Shown here: positions 26,812 to 35,991 of the stretch, in pieces | Layout: each line of letters opens with the position of its first letter | How positions within the stretch are numbered: position 1 is the stretch's first letter | From: Vulcaniibacterium tengchongense | GTDB lineage: Bacteria; Pseudomonadota; Gammaproteobacteria; Xanthomonadales; Xanthomonadaceae | Length of the DNA: 64,000 nt | Direction of reading: 5' to 3' | Assembly: GCF_003814555.1 (NCBI RefSeq) | Contig: NZ_RKQN01000002.1 | Coordinates: 682,001 to 746,000 of the forward strand | Notes under the pieces: generated by a model | Database searches by the model: none | The model's input: only the letters and a program-made list of their open reading frames with translations | What the model was told of the DNA's origin: nothing | Program-made: the position numbers and the translations under genes

Positions 26812-27846
26812 ATGAAGACGCCGACCGCGACCCGCATGTACGCCGAAGCGCAGGAGGCGGCCGCGGCCGTCGCGCGCCAGTTCGACGCCAACGCCGCCGC
26901 GGTCGAGGCGCTGGCCGCGCGGCTGCGCGCCCAACCGCCGCGCTTTATCGTCACCTGCGCGCGCGGCAGCTCCGACCATGCCGCCACCTACGGCAAGTAC
27001 CTGTTCGAGACCACGCTCGGCCTGGTCACCGCCTCGGCCTCGCCGTCGGTGGGCTCGGTGTACGCGGTGCGGCCAAAGCTGGACGGCGCGCTGTTCGTCG
27101 CGATCTCGCAGTCGGGCAAGAGCCCGGACCTGCTGCGCAACGCCGAGATCGCCAAGGAGGCCGGCGCGCACGTGCTCGCCCTGGTCAACGTCGAGGATTC
27201 GCCGCTGGCGCGGCTGGCCGATACCGTGCTGCCGCTGCACGCGGGCCCGGAAACCAGCGTGGCGGCGACCAAGAGCTACCTGTGCTCGCTGGCGGCCTTG
27301 CTGCAGCTGGCCTCGCGCTGGTGCGGCGACGCCGCGCTGCGCGAGGCCGAGGCCGGCCTGGCGGACGCGCTCGCCGACGCCTGGGCGCAGGACTGGTCGG
27401 CGCTGGTCGGCGGCCTGCGCGCGGCGCGCAACCTGTTCGTGCTCGGGCGCGGGCTCGGCCTCGGCGCCGCGCAGGAGGCGGCGCTGAAGTTCAAGGAAAC
27501 CTGCGGCCTGCATGCGGAGGCCTTCAGCAGCGCCGAGGTCAGGCACGGGCCGATGGCGATCGTCGGCCCCGGCTTCCCGGTGCTGGCCTTCGCCCAGGAC
27601 GACGACACCGGCGCCGGCACCGCGGCGGTGGCCGAGGAGTTCCGCGCCCGCGGCGCGCCGGTGTGGCTGGCGCGGCCGGGCGCGCCGGGCGCCGGCGTGC
27701 TGCCGCTGCCGGCGTCGGCGCACCCGGCCTGCACGCCCCTGCTGACCGTGCAGAGCTTCTACAAGGCCGCCAACGCGCTGGCCTGCGCGCGCGGGCACGA
27801 CCCGGACGTGCCGCCGCATCTGAACAAGGTGACCGAGACGGTGTGA
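26812..27846 (+). CDS. nagB: SIS-domain glucosamine-6-phosphate deaminase (NagB-II)
   Basis: A 344-residue protein with two sugar isomerase (SIS) domains: the first has TCARGSSDHAATYGKYLFE, AISQSGKSPDLLRNAEIAKEAGA and AATKSYLCSLAALLQLA; the second has FVLGRGLGLGAAQEAALKFKETCGLHAEAFSSAEVRHGPMA. It resembles the isomerase half of GlmS and the NagB-II enzymes of Shewanella and xanthomonads, which convert glucosamine-6-phosphate to fructose-6-phosphate and ammonia. It has no glutaminase domain, which rules out GlmS. No clear ribosome-binding site precedes the ATG. It lies between nagR and nagA on the same strand. Confidence 0.9.
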   Translation: MKTPTATRMYAEAQEAAAAVARQFDANAAAVEALAARLRAQPPRFIVTCARGSSDHAATYGKYLFETTLGLVTASASPSVGSVYAVRPKLDGALFVAISQSGKSPDLLRNAEIAKEAGAHVLALVNVEDSPLARLADTVLPLHAGPETSVAATKSYLCSLAALLQLASRWCGDAALREAEAGLADALADAWAQDWSALVGGLRAARNLFVLGRGLGLGAAQEAALKFKETCGLHAEAFSSAEVRHGPMAIVGPGFPVLAFAQDDDTGAGTAAVAEEFRARGAPVWLARPGAPGAGVLPLPASAHPACTPLLTVQSFYKAANALACARGHDPDVPPHLNKVTETV

Positions 27847-28003
27847 TGCCGACGCGCCTGCGTGCAAGCGAAGGCGCGCGGGGCGGACGCGCCCGCCGTG
27901 CGCCGGGGATCGCCGCGGCGTCCGCCCCCGCCCTCGCGCGCACGCGGGCAGCGGCCCCGGGCGCTCCCGTTCTCTCCACACGCGGGAGCCGGGAGAATTC
28001 CAG

Positions 28004-28025
28004 CCCTCTCCCGCACGGGAGAGGG
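28004..28025. repeat. 22-base palindrome between nagB and nagA
   Basis: Ten-base arms CCCTCTCCCG and CGGGAGAGGG flank CA. The following stretch has two similar runs (GGGGAGCCGATG and GAGGAGCCGATG) 50 bases apart, as if the nagA ribosome-binding region had been duplicated; the second copy serves nagA. Confidence 0.55.
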
Positions 28026-28078
28026 GAGCCGATGAATGCCAGCCCGCTCGCGCGCGCGGGAGAAGAGGAGCCGATGCC

Positions 28079-29221
28079 ATGACCGCCACCGCCTTCGTCA
28101 ACGGCCGCGTCCTCACCGAGCGCGGCTTCGAATCCGACCTCAGCGTGATCGTCGAGGACGGCCGCATCGTTGCGGTGCTGCCGGGGCCGGCGCCGCGCGG
28201 CGCGCGCACGGTCGACCTGCAGGGCCGCCATCTCGCGCCGGGGTTCGTCGACACCCAGGTCAACGGCGGCGGCGACGTGCTGTTCAACGACGAGCCGACC
28301 GTCGACGGCCTGCGCCGGATCGCCGCCGCGCACCGCCGCTTCGGCACCACCGGGCTGCTGCCGACGCTGATCAGCGACGGCAACGCGACCATGTGCCGGG
28401 CGATCGCCGCGGTGCGCGAGGCGATCGCGCAGGGCGTGCCGGGCATCCTCGGCATCCACCTGGAAGGGCCGTATCTGAACCAGGCGCGCAAGGGCGTGCA
28501 CGACCCGGCGCAGTTCCGCGTGCCCGACGCGGCCGAGCTCGACCTGGTCGCCTCGCTCGACAACGGCAAGACCCTGCTGACCCTGGCGCCGGAGCGCTTC
28601 GACCGCGTCACCCTGCAGGCGCTGGCCGCGCGCGGCGTGATCCTCAGCGCCGGCCACACCGCCGCGGACTACGCGCAGATGCGCGCCGGTTTCGCGGCCG
28701 GCGTCCGCGGCGTCACCCACCTGTTCAACGCGATGACCCCGCTGGGGAGCCGCGAGCCGGGCGCGGTCGGCGCCGCGCTCGACGACGCCGAGGCCTGGTG
28801 CGGGCTGATCGTCGACGGCCACCACGTGCACGACGCGACGCTGCGGGTGGCGATCGCCGCGCGCCCGCGCGGCAGGATGATCCTGGTCACCGATGCGATG
28901 CCGCCGGTCGGCGGCGAGCGCGAGGACTTCGCGCTGTACGGCGTGCGCATGACCTGCCGCGACGGCAAGTGCAGCACCGCCGACGGCACGCTGGCCGGTT
29001 CGGCGCTGGACATGGCCTCGGCGGTGCGCAACACCGTGCGCCGGCTCGGCCTGCCGCTGGACGAGGCCTGCCGGATGGCCGCGCAGTACCCGGCCGAGTT
29101 CCTCGGCCTGGGCGGCGAACTCGGGCGCATCGCGCCGGGCTACCGCGCCGACCTGGTCGCCTTCGACGACGACGTGCGGGTGCGCGGCACCTGGATCGGC
29201 GGCGTCGGCGGGAGCGAGTAA
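28079..29221 (+). CDS. nagA: N-acetylglucosamine-6-phosphate deacetylase
   Basis: A 380-residue amidohydrolase-fold enzyme. PGFVDTQVNGGGDVLFND, GIHLEGPYLNQARKGVH, ILSAGHTAADYAQM, VTHLFNAMTPLGSREPG and LVTDAMPP carry the metal-binding Glu and His residues, substrate-binding His and catalytic Asp in the usual order. It removes acetate from GlcNAc-6-phosphate in the cytoplasm. GAGGAG lies ahead of the ATG. The 232-base gap to nagB contains a palindrome but no gene. Confidence 0.94.
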   Translation: MTATAFVNGRVLTERGFESDLSVIVEDGRIVAVLPGPAPRGARTVDLQGRHLAPGFVDTQVNGGGDVLFNDEPTVDGLRRIAAAHRRFGTTGLLPTLISDGNATMCRAIAAVREAIAQGVPGILGIHLEGPYLNQARKGVHDPAQFRVPDAAELDLVASLDNGKTLLTLAPERFDRVTLQALAARGVILSAGHTAADYAQMRAGFAAGVRGVTHLFNAMTPLGSREPGAVGAALDDAEAWCGLIVDGHHVHDATLRVAIAARPRGRMILVTDAMPPVGGEREDFALYGVRMTCRDGKCSTADGTLAGSALDMASAVRNTVRRLGLPLDEACRMAAQYPAEFLGLGGELGRIAPGYRADLVAFDDDVRVRGTWIGGVGGSE

Positions 29222-29416
29222 GGCGGGACGAAAAGCGAGCGGGCGCGCTCCGTCGTTCCCGTTCCGCTTCGTTCGTCCCGGCCCGCCGGGCGCGGGCGGG
29301 CCCGCTGCTACAATTCCGCCGTCTCCCCACGCCCGAACGCCCGCGCCGCAACCGCGCCGCGGCGCCGCCGGGTGCCCGCAGCCCATCCGCGGCCCCCGGT
29401 CGCGACGAGCCACGCC

Positions 29417-32400
29417 ATGACCCGCACCGCCGAACCCCGCTCGCCGTCCCCGGCCGACACCGCCCCGACCCGCAGCCTGCCCGACGCCGACTACACCCTC
29501 GAGCACAAGTACACCCGCGAGCGCGGCCGCATCTATCTCAGCGGCGTGCAGGCGCTGGTGCGGCTGCCGCTGATGCAGCGGCTGCGCGACCGCGCCGCCG
29601 GCCTGAACACCGCCGGCTTCGTCTCCGGCTACCGCGGCAGCCCGCTCGGCGGCTTCGACCTGGAACTGTGGCGCGCGCGCAAGCTGCTGGAGGACGCGAA
29701 CGTGAGGTTCACCCCCGGCCTCAACGAGGACCTGGGCGCGACCATGGTCTGGGGCACGCAGCAGGTGGGGCTGTTCCCCGGCGCCAAGGTCGATGGCGTG
29801 TACGGCATGTGGTACGGCAAGGGCCCGGGCGTGGACCGCTGCGGCGACGTGTTCAAGCACGCCAATGCCGCCGGCACCTCGAAGCACGGCGGCGTGCTCG
29901 CCCTGGCCGCCGACGACCACGCCTGCCGCAGCTCGACCCTGCCGCACGGCAGCGAGCACGAATTCGTCAGCGCGATGATGCCGATCCTCAACCCGGCGGG
30001 CGTGCAGGACATCCTCGACCTCGGCCTGGTCGGCTGGGCGATGAGCCGCTTCACCGGACGCTGGGTCGGCTTCAAGACGATCGCCGAGACGGTGGAGTCC
30101 TCGGCCTCGGTCGAGGTCGATCCGCTGGCGCTGCGGATCGTGCCGCCCGAGGACTTCGAGCTGCCGCCGGGCGGGCTCAACATCCGCTGGCCGGACCCGC
30201 CGCTGGAGCAGGAGCTGCGCCTGCACCGCTATGCGGTGAAGGCGGCGCAGGCCTTCGCCCGCGCCAACCGCGTCGACCGCACGGTGATCGACTCGCCGCG
30301 CGCGCGGCTGGGCATCGTCACCACCGGCAAGAGCTACCTCGACGTGCTGCAGGCGCTGGAATACCTCGGCCTGGACGAGCGCGCCTGCGCCGAGCTCGGC
30401 CTGCGCGTGTACAAGGTCGGCATGACCTGGCCGCTGGAGCCGCTGGGCATTCGCGCCTTCGCCCGGGGCCTGGACGACATCGTCGTGGTCGAGGAGAAGC
30501 ACGCCTTCATCGAAAGCCAGATGAAGGAGCTGTTCTACAACTTCGAGGGCCCGCGCCCGTCGATCGTCGGCAAGTACGACGAGGCCGGCGCCTGGATCCT
30601 GCCGTCCACCGGCGAGCTGACCCCGGCGACGATCGCCGGCGTGATCGGCCGCCGCGCGCTGCGCCTGGGCCTGATCGAAGGCACCGCCGCCGAGCGCATC
30701 GAGAACGTGCTGCGCTGGATGGCCGAGAAGGAATCCGAACTGGCCCTGCCGCGCGCGCAGTTCCCGCGCGTGCCGCACTACTGCTCCGGCTGCCCGCACA
30801 ACACCTCGACGGTGGTGCCGGAAGGCAGCCGCGCGCTGGCCGGCATCGGCTGCCACTACATGGTCACGTGGATGGACCGCCGCACCGACACCTTCACCCA
30901 CATGGGCGGCGAAGGCGTGACCTGGGCGGGGCAGGCGCCGTTCACCGAGACCCCGCACGTGTTCCAGAACCTCGGCGACGGCACCTACTTCCACAGCGGC
31001 TCGCTGGCGATCCGCCAGTCGATCGCGGCCGGGGTCAACATCACCTACAAGATCCTCTACAACGACGCGGTGGCGATGACCGGCGGCCAGCCGGTGGACG
31101 GCAGCCTGAGCGTGCCGCAGATCGCGCACCAGGTGCGCGCCGAGGGCGTGCGGACCATCGTCGTGGTGTCCGACGACATCGCCAAGTGGAGCAAGCGCGA
31201 GATCTTCCCGGAAGGCGTGGAGTTCTTCGACCGCAAGGCGCTGGACGCGGTGCAGAAGCGCCTGCGCGACACGCCCGGCGTGACCGTGCTGATCTACGAC
31301 CAGACCTGCGCCACCGAGAAGCGGCGCCGGCGCAAGCGCGGCAAGATGCCCGACCCCGCCAAGCGCGTGCTGATCAACTCGCTGGTCTGCGAAGGCTGCG
31401 GCGACTGCGGCAGGAAGTCGTTCTGCGTGTCGGTGCTGCCGAAGGAGACCGAGTTCGGCCGCAAGCGCGAGATCGACCAGTCCAACTGCAACAAGGACTT
31501 CTCCTGCGTGGGCGGCTTCTGCCCGAGCTTCGTCACCGTCGAGGGCGGCGGCCTGCGCAAGCGCAAGGGCGCAAGCGCGAAGGACCGCCTCGCCGACCTG
31601 CCGATGCCGCAGGTCGCCAGCGACCTCGCCCAGCCCTGGAACATCCTGATCACCGGCGTCGGCGGCACCGGCGTGGTCACCATCGGCGCGCTGCTGGGCA
31701 TGGCCGGGCACCTGGAAGGCAAGGGCGCCACCGTGCTCGACCAGACCGGCCTGGCGCAGAAGGGCGGCGCGGTCACCACCCACGTGCGCATCGCCCGCGC
31801 GCCGGATCGACTGCACGCGGTGCGCATCGCCGCGGGCGAGGCGGACCTGGTGCTGGGCTGCGACATGGTGGTGGTCAACGACTACTGGGCGCTGTCGAAG
31901 ATCCGCGCCGGCCGCTCGCACGTGGTGCTGAACAGCTACGAGGCGATGCCGGGCACCTTCACCACCCGCCCGGACATGCAGTTCCCGGCCGCCGACATCG
32001 TCGCCGCGGTGAAGCTCGCGCTCGGCGGGCGGGCGCCGATGCTGGTCGACGCGACCCAGCTCGCCACCGCGCTGATGGGCGACGCGATCGCGACCAACCT
32101 GTTCATCCTCGGCTACGCCTGGCAGCAGGGCCTGGTGCCGCTGTCGCTGGAGGCGCTGATGCGCGCGATCGAACTCAACGGCGCCGCGGTGGAGATGAAC
32201 AAGACCGCGTTCGCCTGGGGCCGGCTGGCCGCGATCGACCCCGGCGCCGTCGCCGACGCCGCCGGCCTGGTGCGCACCCCGCCGCCCGCGGCCGAGGCCG
32301 CGCCCGGCGCGCTGCCGATGCTGGCGCCGCGGCCTTGGGAAGGCACCGAGTGGGGCGCGACCTCGGCGCCGCGCGACGCCGGCGGCGAAGACCCGTTGCG

Positions 32401-33139
32401 CCACCCGCCGCTCGCGGGCGAGGACCGGGGCGCGGCCGCCGGCGGCCTCGCCTTCCTGCCGCTGGACGACGAGCGCCTGTCGCGTTCGCTGGACGAGCTG
32501 GTCGCGCGCCGCGCCGCCTTCCTCACCGAGTACCAGAACGCGGGCTACGCCAAGCGCTACGCCGACCTGGTCGCGCGGGTGCGCGCCGCCGAGCAGGCGC
32601 GCGCGCCCGGCAGCACCGCGTTGGCCGAAGCGGTGGCGCGCTACGCGTTCAAGCTGATGGCCTACAAGGACGAGTACGAGGTGGCGCGGCTGTACACCAG
32701 CGGCGAGTTCCAGCGCCGCCTGCAGCAGCAGTTCGAGGGCGACTACCGGCTCAAGTTCCATCTCGCCCCGCCGCTGCTGGCCAAGCGCGATGCGCAGGGC
32801 CGCCTGGTCAAGCGCGAGTACGGCCCGTGGGTGTTCACCGCGTTCAAGTGGCTGGCGAAGCTGCGTTTCCTGCGCGGCACCGCGCTCGACCCGTTCGGCC
32901 GCACCGAGGAGCGGCGCACCGAGCGGCGGCTGATCGAGGACTACTTCCGCACCGTCGAACGCCTGCTGGCGCAGCTCGGCCCCGGCAATGTCGCCCTGGC
33001 CGCGGAGATCGCCTCGGTCCCCGAGCACATCCGCGGCTACGGCCACGTCAAGGAGGAGCACCTGCGCCGGGCCAAGGCGCGCGAGGCCGAATTGCTGAAG
33101 CGCTGGGACGAGCCGCTGCGGCTCGCCGCGGCGGCTTGA
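29417..33139 (+). CDS. single-chain indolepyruvate ferredoxin oxidoreductase
   Basis: A 1240-residue fusion of the pyruvate-oxidoreductase type domains. The N-terminal half has FVSGYRGSPLGGFDLEL and a TPP-binding part with CSGCPHNTSTVVPEGS near residue 455; a four-Cys iron-sulfur segment CEGCGDCGRKSFC follows near residue 657; the gamma domain starts with GVGGTGVVTIGALLG near residue 747; and the C-terminal 180 residues form a DUF6537-like region. It would decarboxylate indolepyruvate or other aryl/branched 2-oxo acids to acyl-CoA, giving electrons to ferredoxin. Anaerobes split this among IorA and IorB; aerobic proteobacteria use this long chain. It stands alone. Confidence 0.9.
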   Translation: MTRTAEPRSPSPADTAPTRSLPDADYTLEHKYTRERGRIYLSGVQALVRLPLMQRLRDRAAGLNTAGFVSGYRGSPLGGFDLELWRARKLLEDANVRFTPGLNEDLGATMVWGTQQVGLFPGAKVDGVYGMWYGKGPGVDRCGDVFKHANAAGTSKHGGVLALAADDHACRSSTLPHGSEHEFVSAMMPILNPAGVQDILDLGLVGWAMSRFTGRWVGFKTIAETVESSASVEVDPLALRIVPPEDFELPPGGLNIRWPDPPLEQELRLHRYAVKAAQAFARANRVDRTVIDSPRARLGIVTTGKSYLDVLQALEYLGLDERACAELGLRVYKVGMTWPLEPLGIRAFARGLDDIVVVEEKHAFIESQMKELFYNFEGPRPSIVGKYDEAGAWILPSTGELTPATIAGVIGRRALRLGLIEGTAAERIENVLRWMAEKESELALPRAQFPRVPHYCSGCPHNTSTVVPEGSRALAGIGCHYMVTWMDRRTDTFTHMGGEGVTWAGQAPFTETPHVFQNLGDGTYFHSGSLAIRQSIAAGVNITYKILYNDAVAMTGGQPVDGSLSVPQIAHQVRAEGVRTIVVVSDDIAKWSKREIFPEGVEFFDRKALDAVQKRLRDTPGVTVLIYDQTCATEKRRRRKRGKMPDPAKRVLINSLVCEGCGDCGRKSFCVSVLPKETEFGRKREIDQSNCNKDFSCVGGFCPSFVTVEGGGLRKRKGASAKDRLADLPMPQVASDLAQPWNILITGVGGTGVVTIGALLGMAGHLEGKGATVLDQTGLAQKGGAVTTHVRIARAPDRLHAVRIAAGEADLVLGCDMVVVNDYWALSKIRAGRSHVVLNSYEAMPGTFTTRPDMQFPAADIVAAVKLALGGRAPMLVDATQLATALMGDAIATNLFILGYAWQQGLVPLSLEALMRAIELNGAAVEMNKTAFAWGRLAAIDPGAVADAAGLVRTPPPAAEAAPGALPMLAPRPWEGTEWGATSAPRDAGGEDPLRHPPLAGEDRGAAAGGLAFLPLDDERLSRSLDELVARRAAFLTEYQNAGYAKRYADLVARVRAAEQARAPGSTALAEAVARYAFKLMAYKDEYEVARLYTSGEFQRRLQQQFEGDYRLKFHLAPPLLAKRDAQGRLVKREYGPWVFTAFKWLAKLRFLRGTALDPFGRTEERRTERRLIEDYFRTVERLLAQLGPGNVALAAEIASVPEHIRGYGHVKEEHLRRAKAREAELLKRWDEPLRLAAAA

Positions 33140-33296
33140 CCGCCCGACCGCCGACCGCGGTCGGACCCATGGCCCGGGTCTTCGGCGCGCGGGCTCGCCC
33201 TGCGCGGCGGCCGGGCGGCGGCTCCTGGCGCGCCACTGCTGACGCCAGGCTGGCAGCAGCGCGCGCGAGAATCGCAGCGCCCACGACGAGCCCGCC

Positions 33297-33668
33297 ATGG
33301 ACACCGAACAGCTCAAGCGTTTCTGCGCCCGCCTTCCCGGCGCCGCGGCGGTGCTGCACGGCCCGCCGGCGAACATCCTGGTCTACGCGGTCGACGGCAA
33401 GACCTTCGCCTACTTCAAGACCAGCGCGCCGGAACGCTGGCGCTTCAGCGTCAGGGTCACGCCGGAGCGGTTCGTCGAACTGACCGACCAGCCCGGCATC
33501 AAGCCGGCGCGCTGGCTGGGCCGCTACCGCTGGGTCACCATCGTCGACGTGCGCGCGATGCCGGCGGACTACCTGCGCGAACTGGTGCGGTGGTCGCATG
33601 CGCAGGCGCTGGCGAAGCTGAGCCGCAGGCGGCGCGCGGCCCTGGGCCTGCAGGAAGCGGCCGAATGA
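33297..33668 (+). CDS. MmcQ/YjbR-family protein
   Basis: A 123-residue protein of the MmcQ/YjbR (CyaY-like fold) family: a short opening helix (LKRFCARLPGA), KTFAYFKTS, RFSVRVTPERFVELTDQPGIKPARWLGRYRWVTI and a final helix with LRELVRWSHAQALAKLSRR. The family is often called DNA-binding but no molecular role is established. It is the normal size for the family. It follows the oxidoreductase after 157 bases with no shared function visible. Confidence 0.82.
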   Translation: MDTEQLKRFCARLPGAAAVLHGPPANILVYAVDGKTFAYFKTSAPERWRFSVRVTPERFVELTDQPGIKPARWLGRYRWVTIVDVRAMPADYLRELVRWSHAQALAKLSRRRRAALGLQEAAE

Positions 33669-33720
33669 TTGCCGTCCGCGTAGCTGCCGTCATCGCCGGG
33701 CAGTGGTCGCCGTCCCCATG

Positions 33721-33746
33721 TCGTCATCCCGGCGAAGTCCGGGACC
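33721..33746. repeat. dispersed repeat, TCCCGCGA-type, copy 2
   Basis: CGTCATCCCGGCGAAGTCCGGGACCC-like sequence: arms CCCGG and CCGGG around CGAAGT, in the 278-base gap before the amidohydrolase gene. It is related to copies at 25599, 48991 and 61765. The rest of the gap holds no gene. Confidence 0.55.
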
Positions 33747-33946
33747 CGGCGGCTTCGCGTCATCGGACGCCAAAGCCGCGGACGCCCGCCTTCGCGGCAA
33801 AGCCGGGTCGTTCGCTCGCTTGCCTCGCGCGGCGCGACGACGGACATCGCCTTCCAGGCGGCCACAACCGTGGCGGCCTCCGAGGTCCGCGGCTTTCGCC
33901 GCGGCACGCCTGCTAGCATCGGCCCCGTCTTCCACGGAGCCCGTCG

Positions 33947-35263
33947 ATGCGTCCCCTGCTGTTGCCTGCCCTGATCGCCAGCCTGCTGGCTTCGCCCGCG
34001 CTCGCGCAGAACGCGCAGCGCCCCGAGGTCGCCGCGGCCGCCGCGGCGCTGCGCGACGAGGTCGTCGCCTGGCGCCGCGACTTCCACCAGCGTCCGGAGC
34101 TGTCCAACCGCGAGGAACGTACCGCCGCCAAGGTCGCCGAGCGGCTGCGCGCGCTCGGGCTGAAGCCGAGGACCGGCATCGCCCACCACGGCGTCGTGGC
34201 GATCATCGAGGGCGGCAAGCCGGGGCCGAGGATCGCCCTGCGCGCGGACATGGACGCGCTGCCGGTGACCGAGCAGACGGGCCTGCCGTTCGCCTCGAAG
34301 GTCACCACCTCCTTCCGCGGCGAGACCGTCGGCGTGATGCACGCCTGCGGCCACGACGCGCACACCGCGATCCTGCTCGGCGTGGCCGAGGCGCTGGCGA
34401 AGCGCAAGGCGGAGCTGCCCGGTTCGGTGATGCTGATCTTCCAGCCGGCCGAGGAAGGCGCGCCGGATGGCGAAGAAGGCGGCGCCGAGCTGATGCTGAA
34501 GGAAGGCCTGTTCCGCGACTTCAGGCCGGAGGCGGTGTTCGGCCTGCATGTGTTCTCGACCCTGCCGGCCGGCACCCTCGGCGTGCGCCAGGGCCCGCTG
34601 ATGGCGGCCTCGGACAAGTTCACGATCAAGGTGAAGGGCCGGCAGACGCACGGCTCGCGGCCGTGGGGCGGGATCGACCCGATCGTCGCCGCCGCCGACC
34701 TGGTCGGCAGCGCGCAGACCGTGGTCAGCCGCCGCACCGACATCGCCAAGCTGCCGGCGGTGGTCAGCTTCGGCGCGATCAAGGGCGGCATCCGCTACAA
34801 CATCATTCCCGACGAGGTCGAACTGGTCGGCACCATCCGCACCTTCGACGAGGCGATGCGGCAGAAGATCTTCGCCGACCTGAAGAACGTGGCCGAGCAC
34901 GTCAGCGCCGCGCACGGCGCCAGCGCCGAGGCCAGCGTGCCGGACCGCGACGGCAATCCGGTCACCGCCAACGATCCGGCGCTGACCGCGCGCATGCTGC
35001 CCAGCCTGCGGGCGGTGGCCGGGGCGGACAAGGTGGTCGAGCCGCCGCTGCAGATGGGCGCGGAGGACTTCTCGTTCTACGCGCGCGAGGTGCCGGCGAT
35101 GTTCTTCTTCGTCGGCGCGACCGCGCCCGGCATCGATCCCGCGACCGCCCCGGGCAACCATTCGCCGAAGTTCACCCTCGACGAATCCGCACTCGACCTC
35201 GGCCTGCGCGCGCTGCTCCAGGTCGCCCTCGACTACCTGCATTCGCCGCCCGCGCGGGGCTGA
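33947..35263 (+). CDS. exported M20-family amidohydrolase/peptidase
   Basis: A 438-residue metallohydrolase with a signal peptide ending SPALAQ. Metal-binding and catalytic residues are visible: RADMDALPVTEQ, HACGHDAHTA, FQPAEEGAPDGEEGG (bases and ligands), GLHVF, and GNHSPKFTLDE near the end; the dimerisation lid sits between. It matches the AmhX/carboxypeptidase-Ss1/IAA-amino acid hydrolase branch and would act in the periplasm on N-acyl amino acids, though the substrate is unknown. No operon partner is visible. Confidence 0.9.
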   Translation: MRPLLLPALIASLLASPALAQNAQRPEVAAAAAALRDEVVAWRRDFHQRPELSNREERTAAKVAERLRALGLKPRTGIAHHGVVAIIEGGKPGPRIALRADMDALPVTEQTGLPFASKVTTSFRGETVGVMHACGHDAHTAILLGVAEALAKRKAELPGSVMLIFQPAEEGAPDGEEGGAELMLKEGLFRDFRPEAVFGLHVFSTLPAGTLGVRQGPLMAASDKFTIKVKGRQTHGSRPWGGIDPIVAAADLVGSAQTVVSRRTDIAKLPAVVSFGAIKGGIRYNIIPDEVELVGTIRTFDEAMRQKIFADLKNVAEHVSAAHGASAEASVPDRDGNPVTANDPALTARMLPSLRAVAGADKVVEPPLQMGAEDFSFYAREVPAMFFFVGATAPGIDPATAPGNHSPKFTLDESALDLGLRALLQVALDYLHSPPARG

Positions 35264-35305
35264 ACCCCGCCGCCGGCGCGGACGCTCCGCCCGGTTCGTT
35301 GCCGG

Positions 35306-35869
35306 GTCCGGGTCGATCGAGTACGGATGGGTCTCGGCAAGGTGGCCCGGCTGCGCCCGCACCCGCGCGAGCCAGGCCCGGACGTGCGGGTGCGCGGCGA
35401 GGTCGAAGCCGGCCTCGTCGGCGCGGCTGGCGTAGGCGAACACGGCGATGTCGGCGATCCCGTAACCCGCGCCGGCGGCGCGCCTGGCCTCGACCAGCGC
35501 CGCCGGGCGCCGCGCCAGCTTGCCGGTCAGCCGCCAGCGGCGCAGCGCGCCGATCCGGCTCCCGATCCGCTCCGGCTCGAACGACAGCCACTGCCAGACC
35601 TTGGCCCGGCCGAACCCGTCCCCGGGCAGGTACGGCGTGCCCTCGGCGAGGAACATCAGGATCGCGTTCGATTCGGCCAGGGTGCGGCCGTCGTCCAGGC
35701 GGATCGCCGGCACCGTGCCGGTGGGGCTGATCGCGCGGTACTCCGGGCGCCGGCCTTTGCCGCGGAAGATCGCGACCGGTTCGCGGCGATAGGGCCGGCC
35801 GAGGTGGTGCAGCCATGGCCGCACCTTCCAGGCGTTCTGCGAGGGCAGGTAGTCGTAAAGCGTGAGCAT
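35306..35869 (-). pseudogene. glutathione S-transferase-like, internally deleted, no own stop
   Basis: The N-terminal thioredoxin-like domain is intact (LPSQNAWKVR, NPTG replaced by SPTG then TVPAIRLDDGRTLAESNAILMFLAE). In the helical domain, EARRAAGAG runs directly into YGIADIAVFAY, whereas relatives have about 20 more residues here (the helix before the T-IAD motif). After HPYSIDPD the frame should stop, but stays open for over 570 codons antisense to the M20 gene until 33569. An in-frame deletion plus loss of the stop suggests decay. A truncated but working protein or an assembly error cannot be excluded. The coordinates cover the recognisable domain only. Confidence 0.65.
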
Positions 35870-35991
35870 CGGGGCGCTCCGGCGGGGAGGGCGCCAGTGT
35901 CGGCCGCGGCACGGCGCGGCGATATCCGCGTCTTGCGGCCAGACACGCCGCGGTCGGAAAGCGTTGGGACGCGCCCCGCTAGAATGCGCGC

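Noticed and set aside
26812-27846. Calling the SIS protein GlmS
   Set aside because: It lacks the N-terminal glutaminase domain with Cys1 and sits in a GlcNAc catabolic operon.
29372-29416. Upstream start for the indolepyruvate oxidoreductase
   Set aside because: The extra 15 residues have no ribosome-binding site and are not like family N-termini.
27539-33376. A 1945-codon open frame on the minus strand opposite nagA and the indolepyruvate oxidoreductase
   Set aside because: It is made almost wholly of Arg, Ala, Gly and Val in shadow-frame patterns, has no family motif, and lies opposite two genes with clear active sites. High GC explains the missing stops.
33569-35305. C-terminal continuation of the glutathione transferase frame
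   Set aside because: It runs antisense to the M20 hydrolase with no motif, so it was not counted as part of the transferase.
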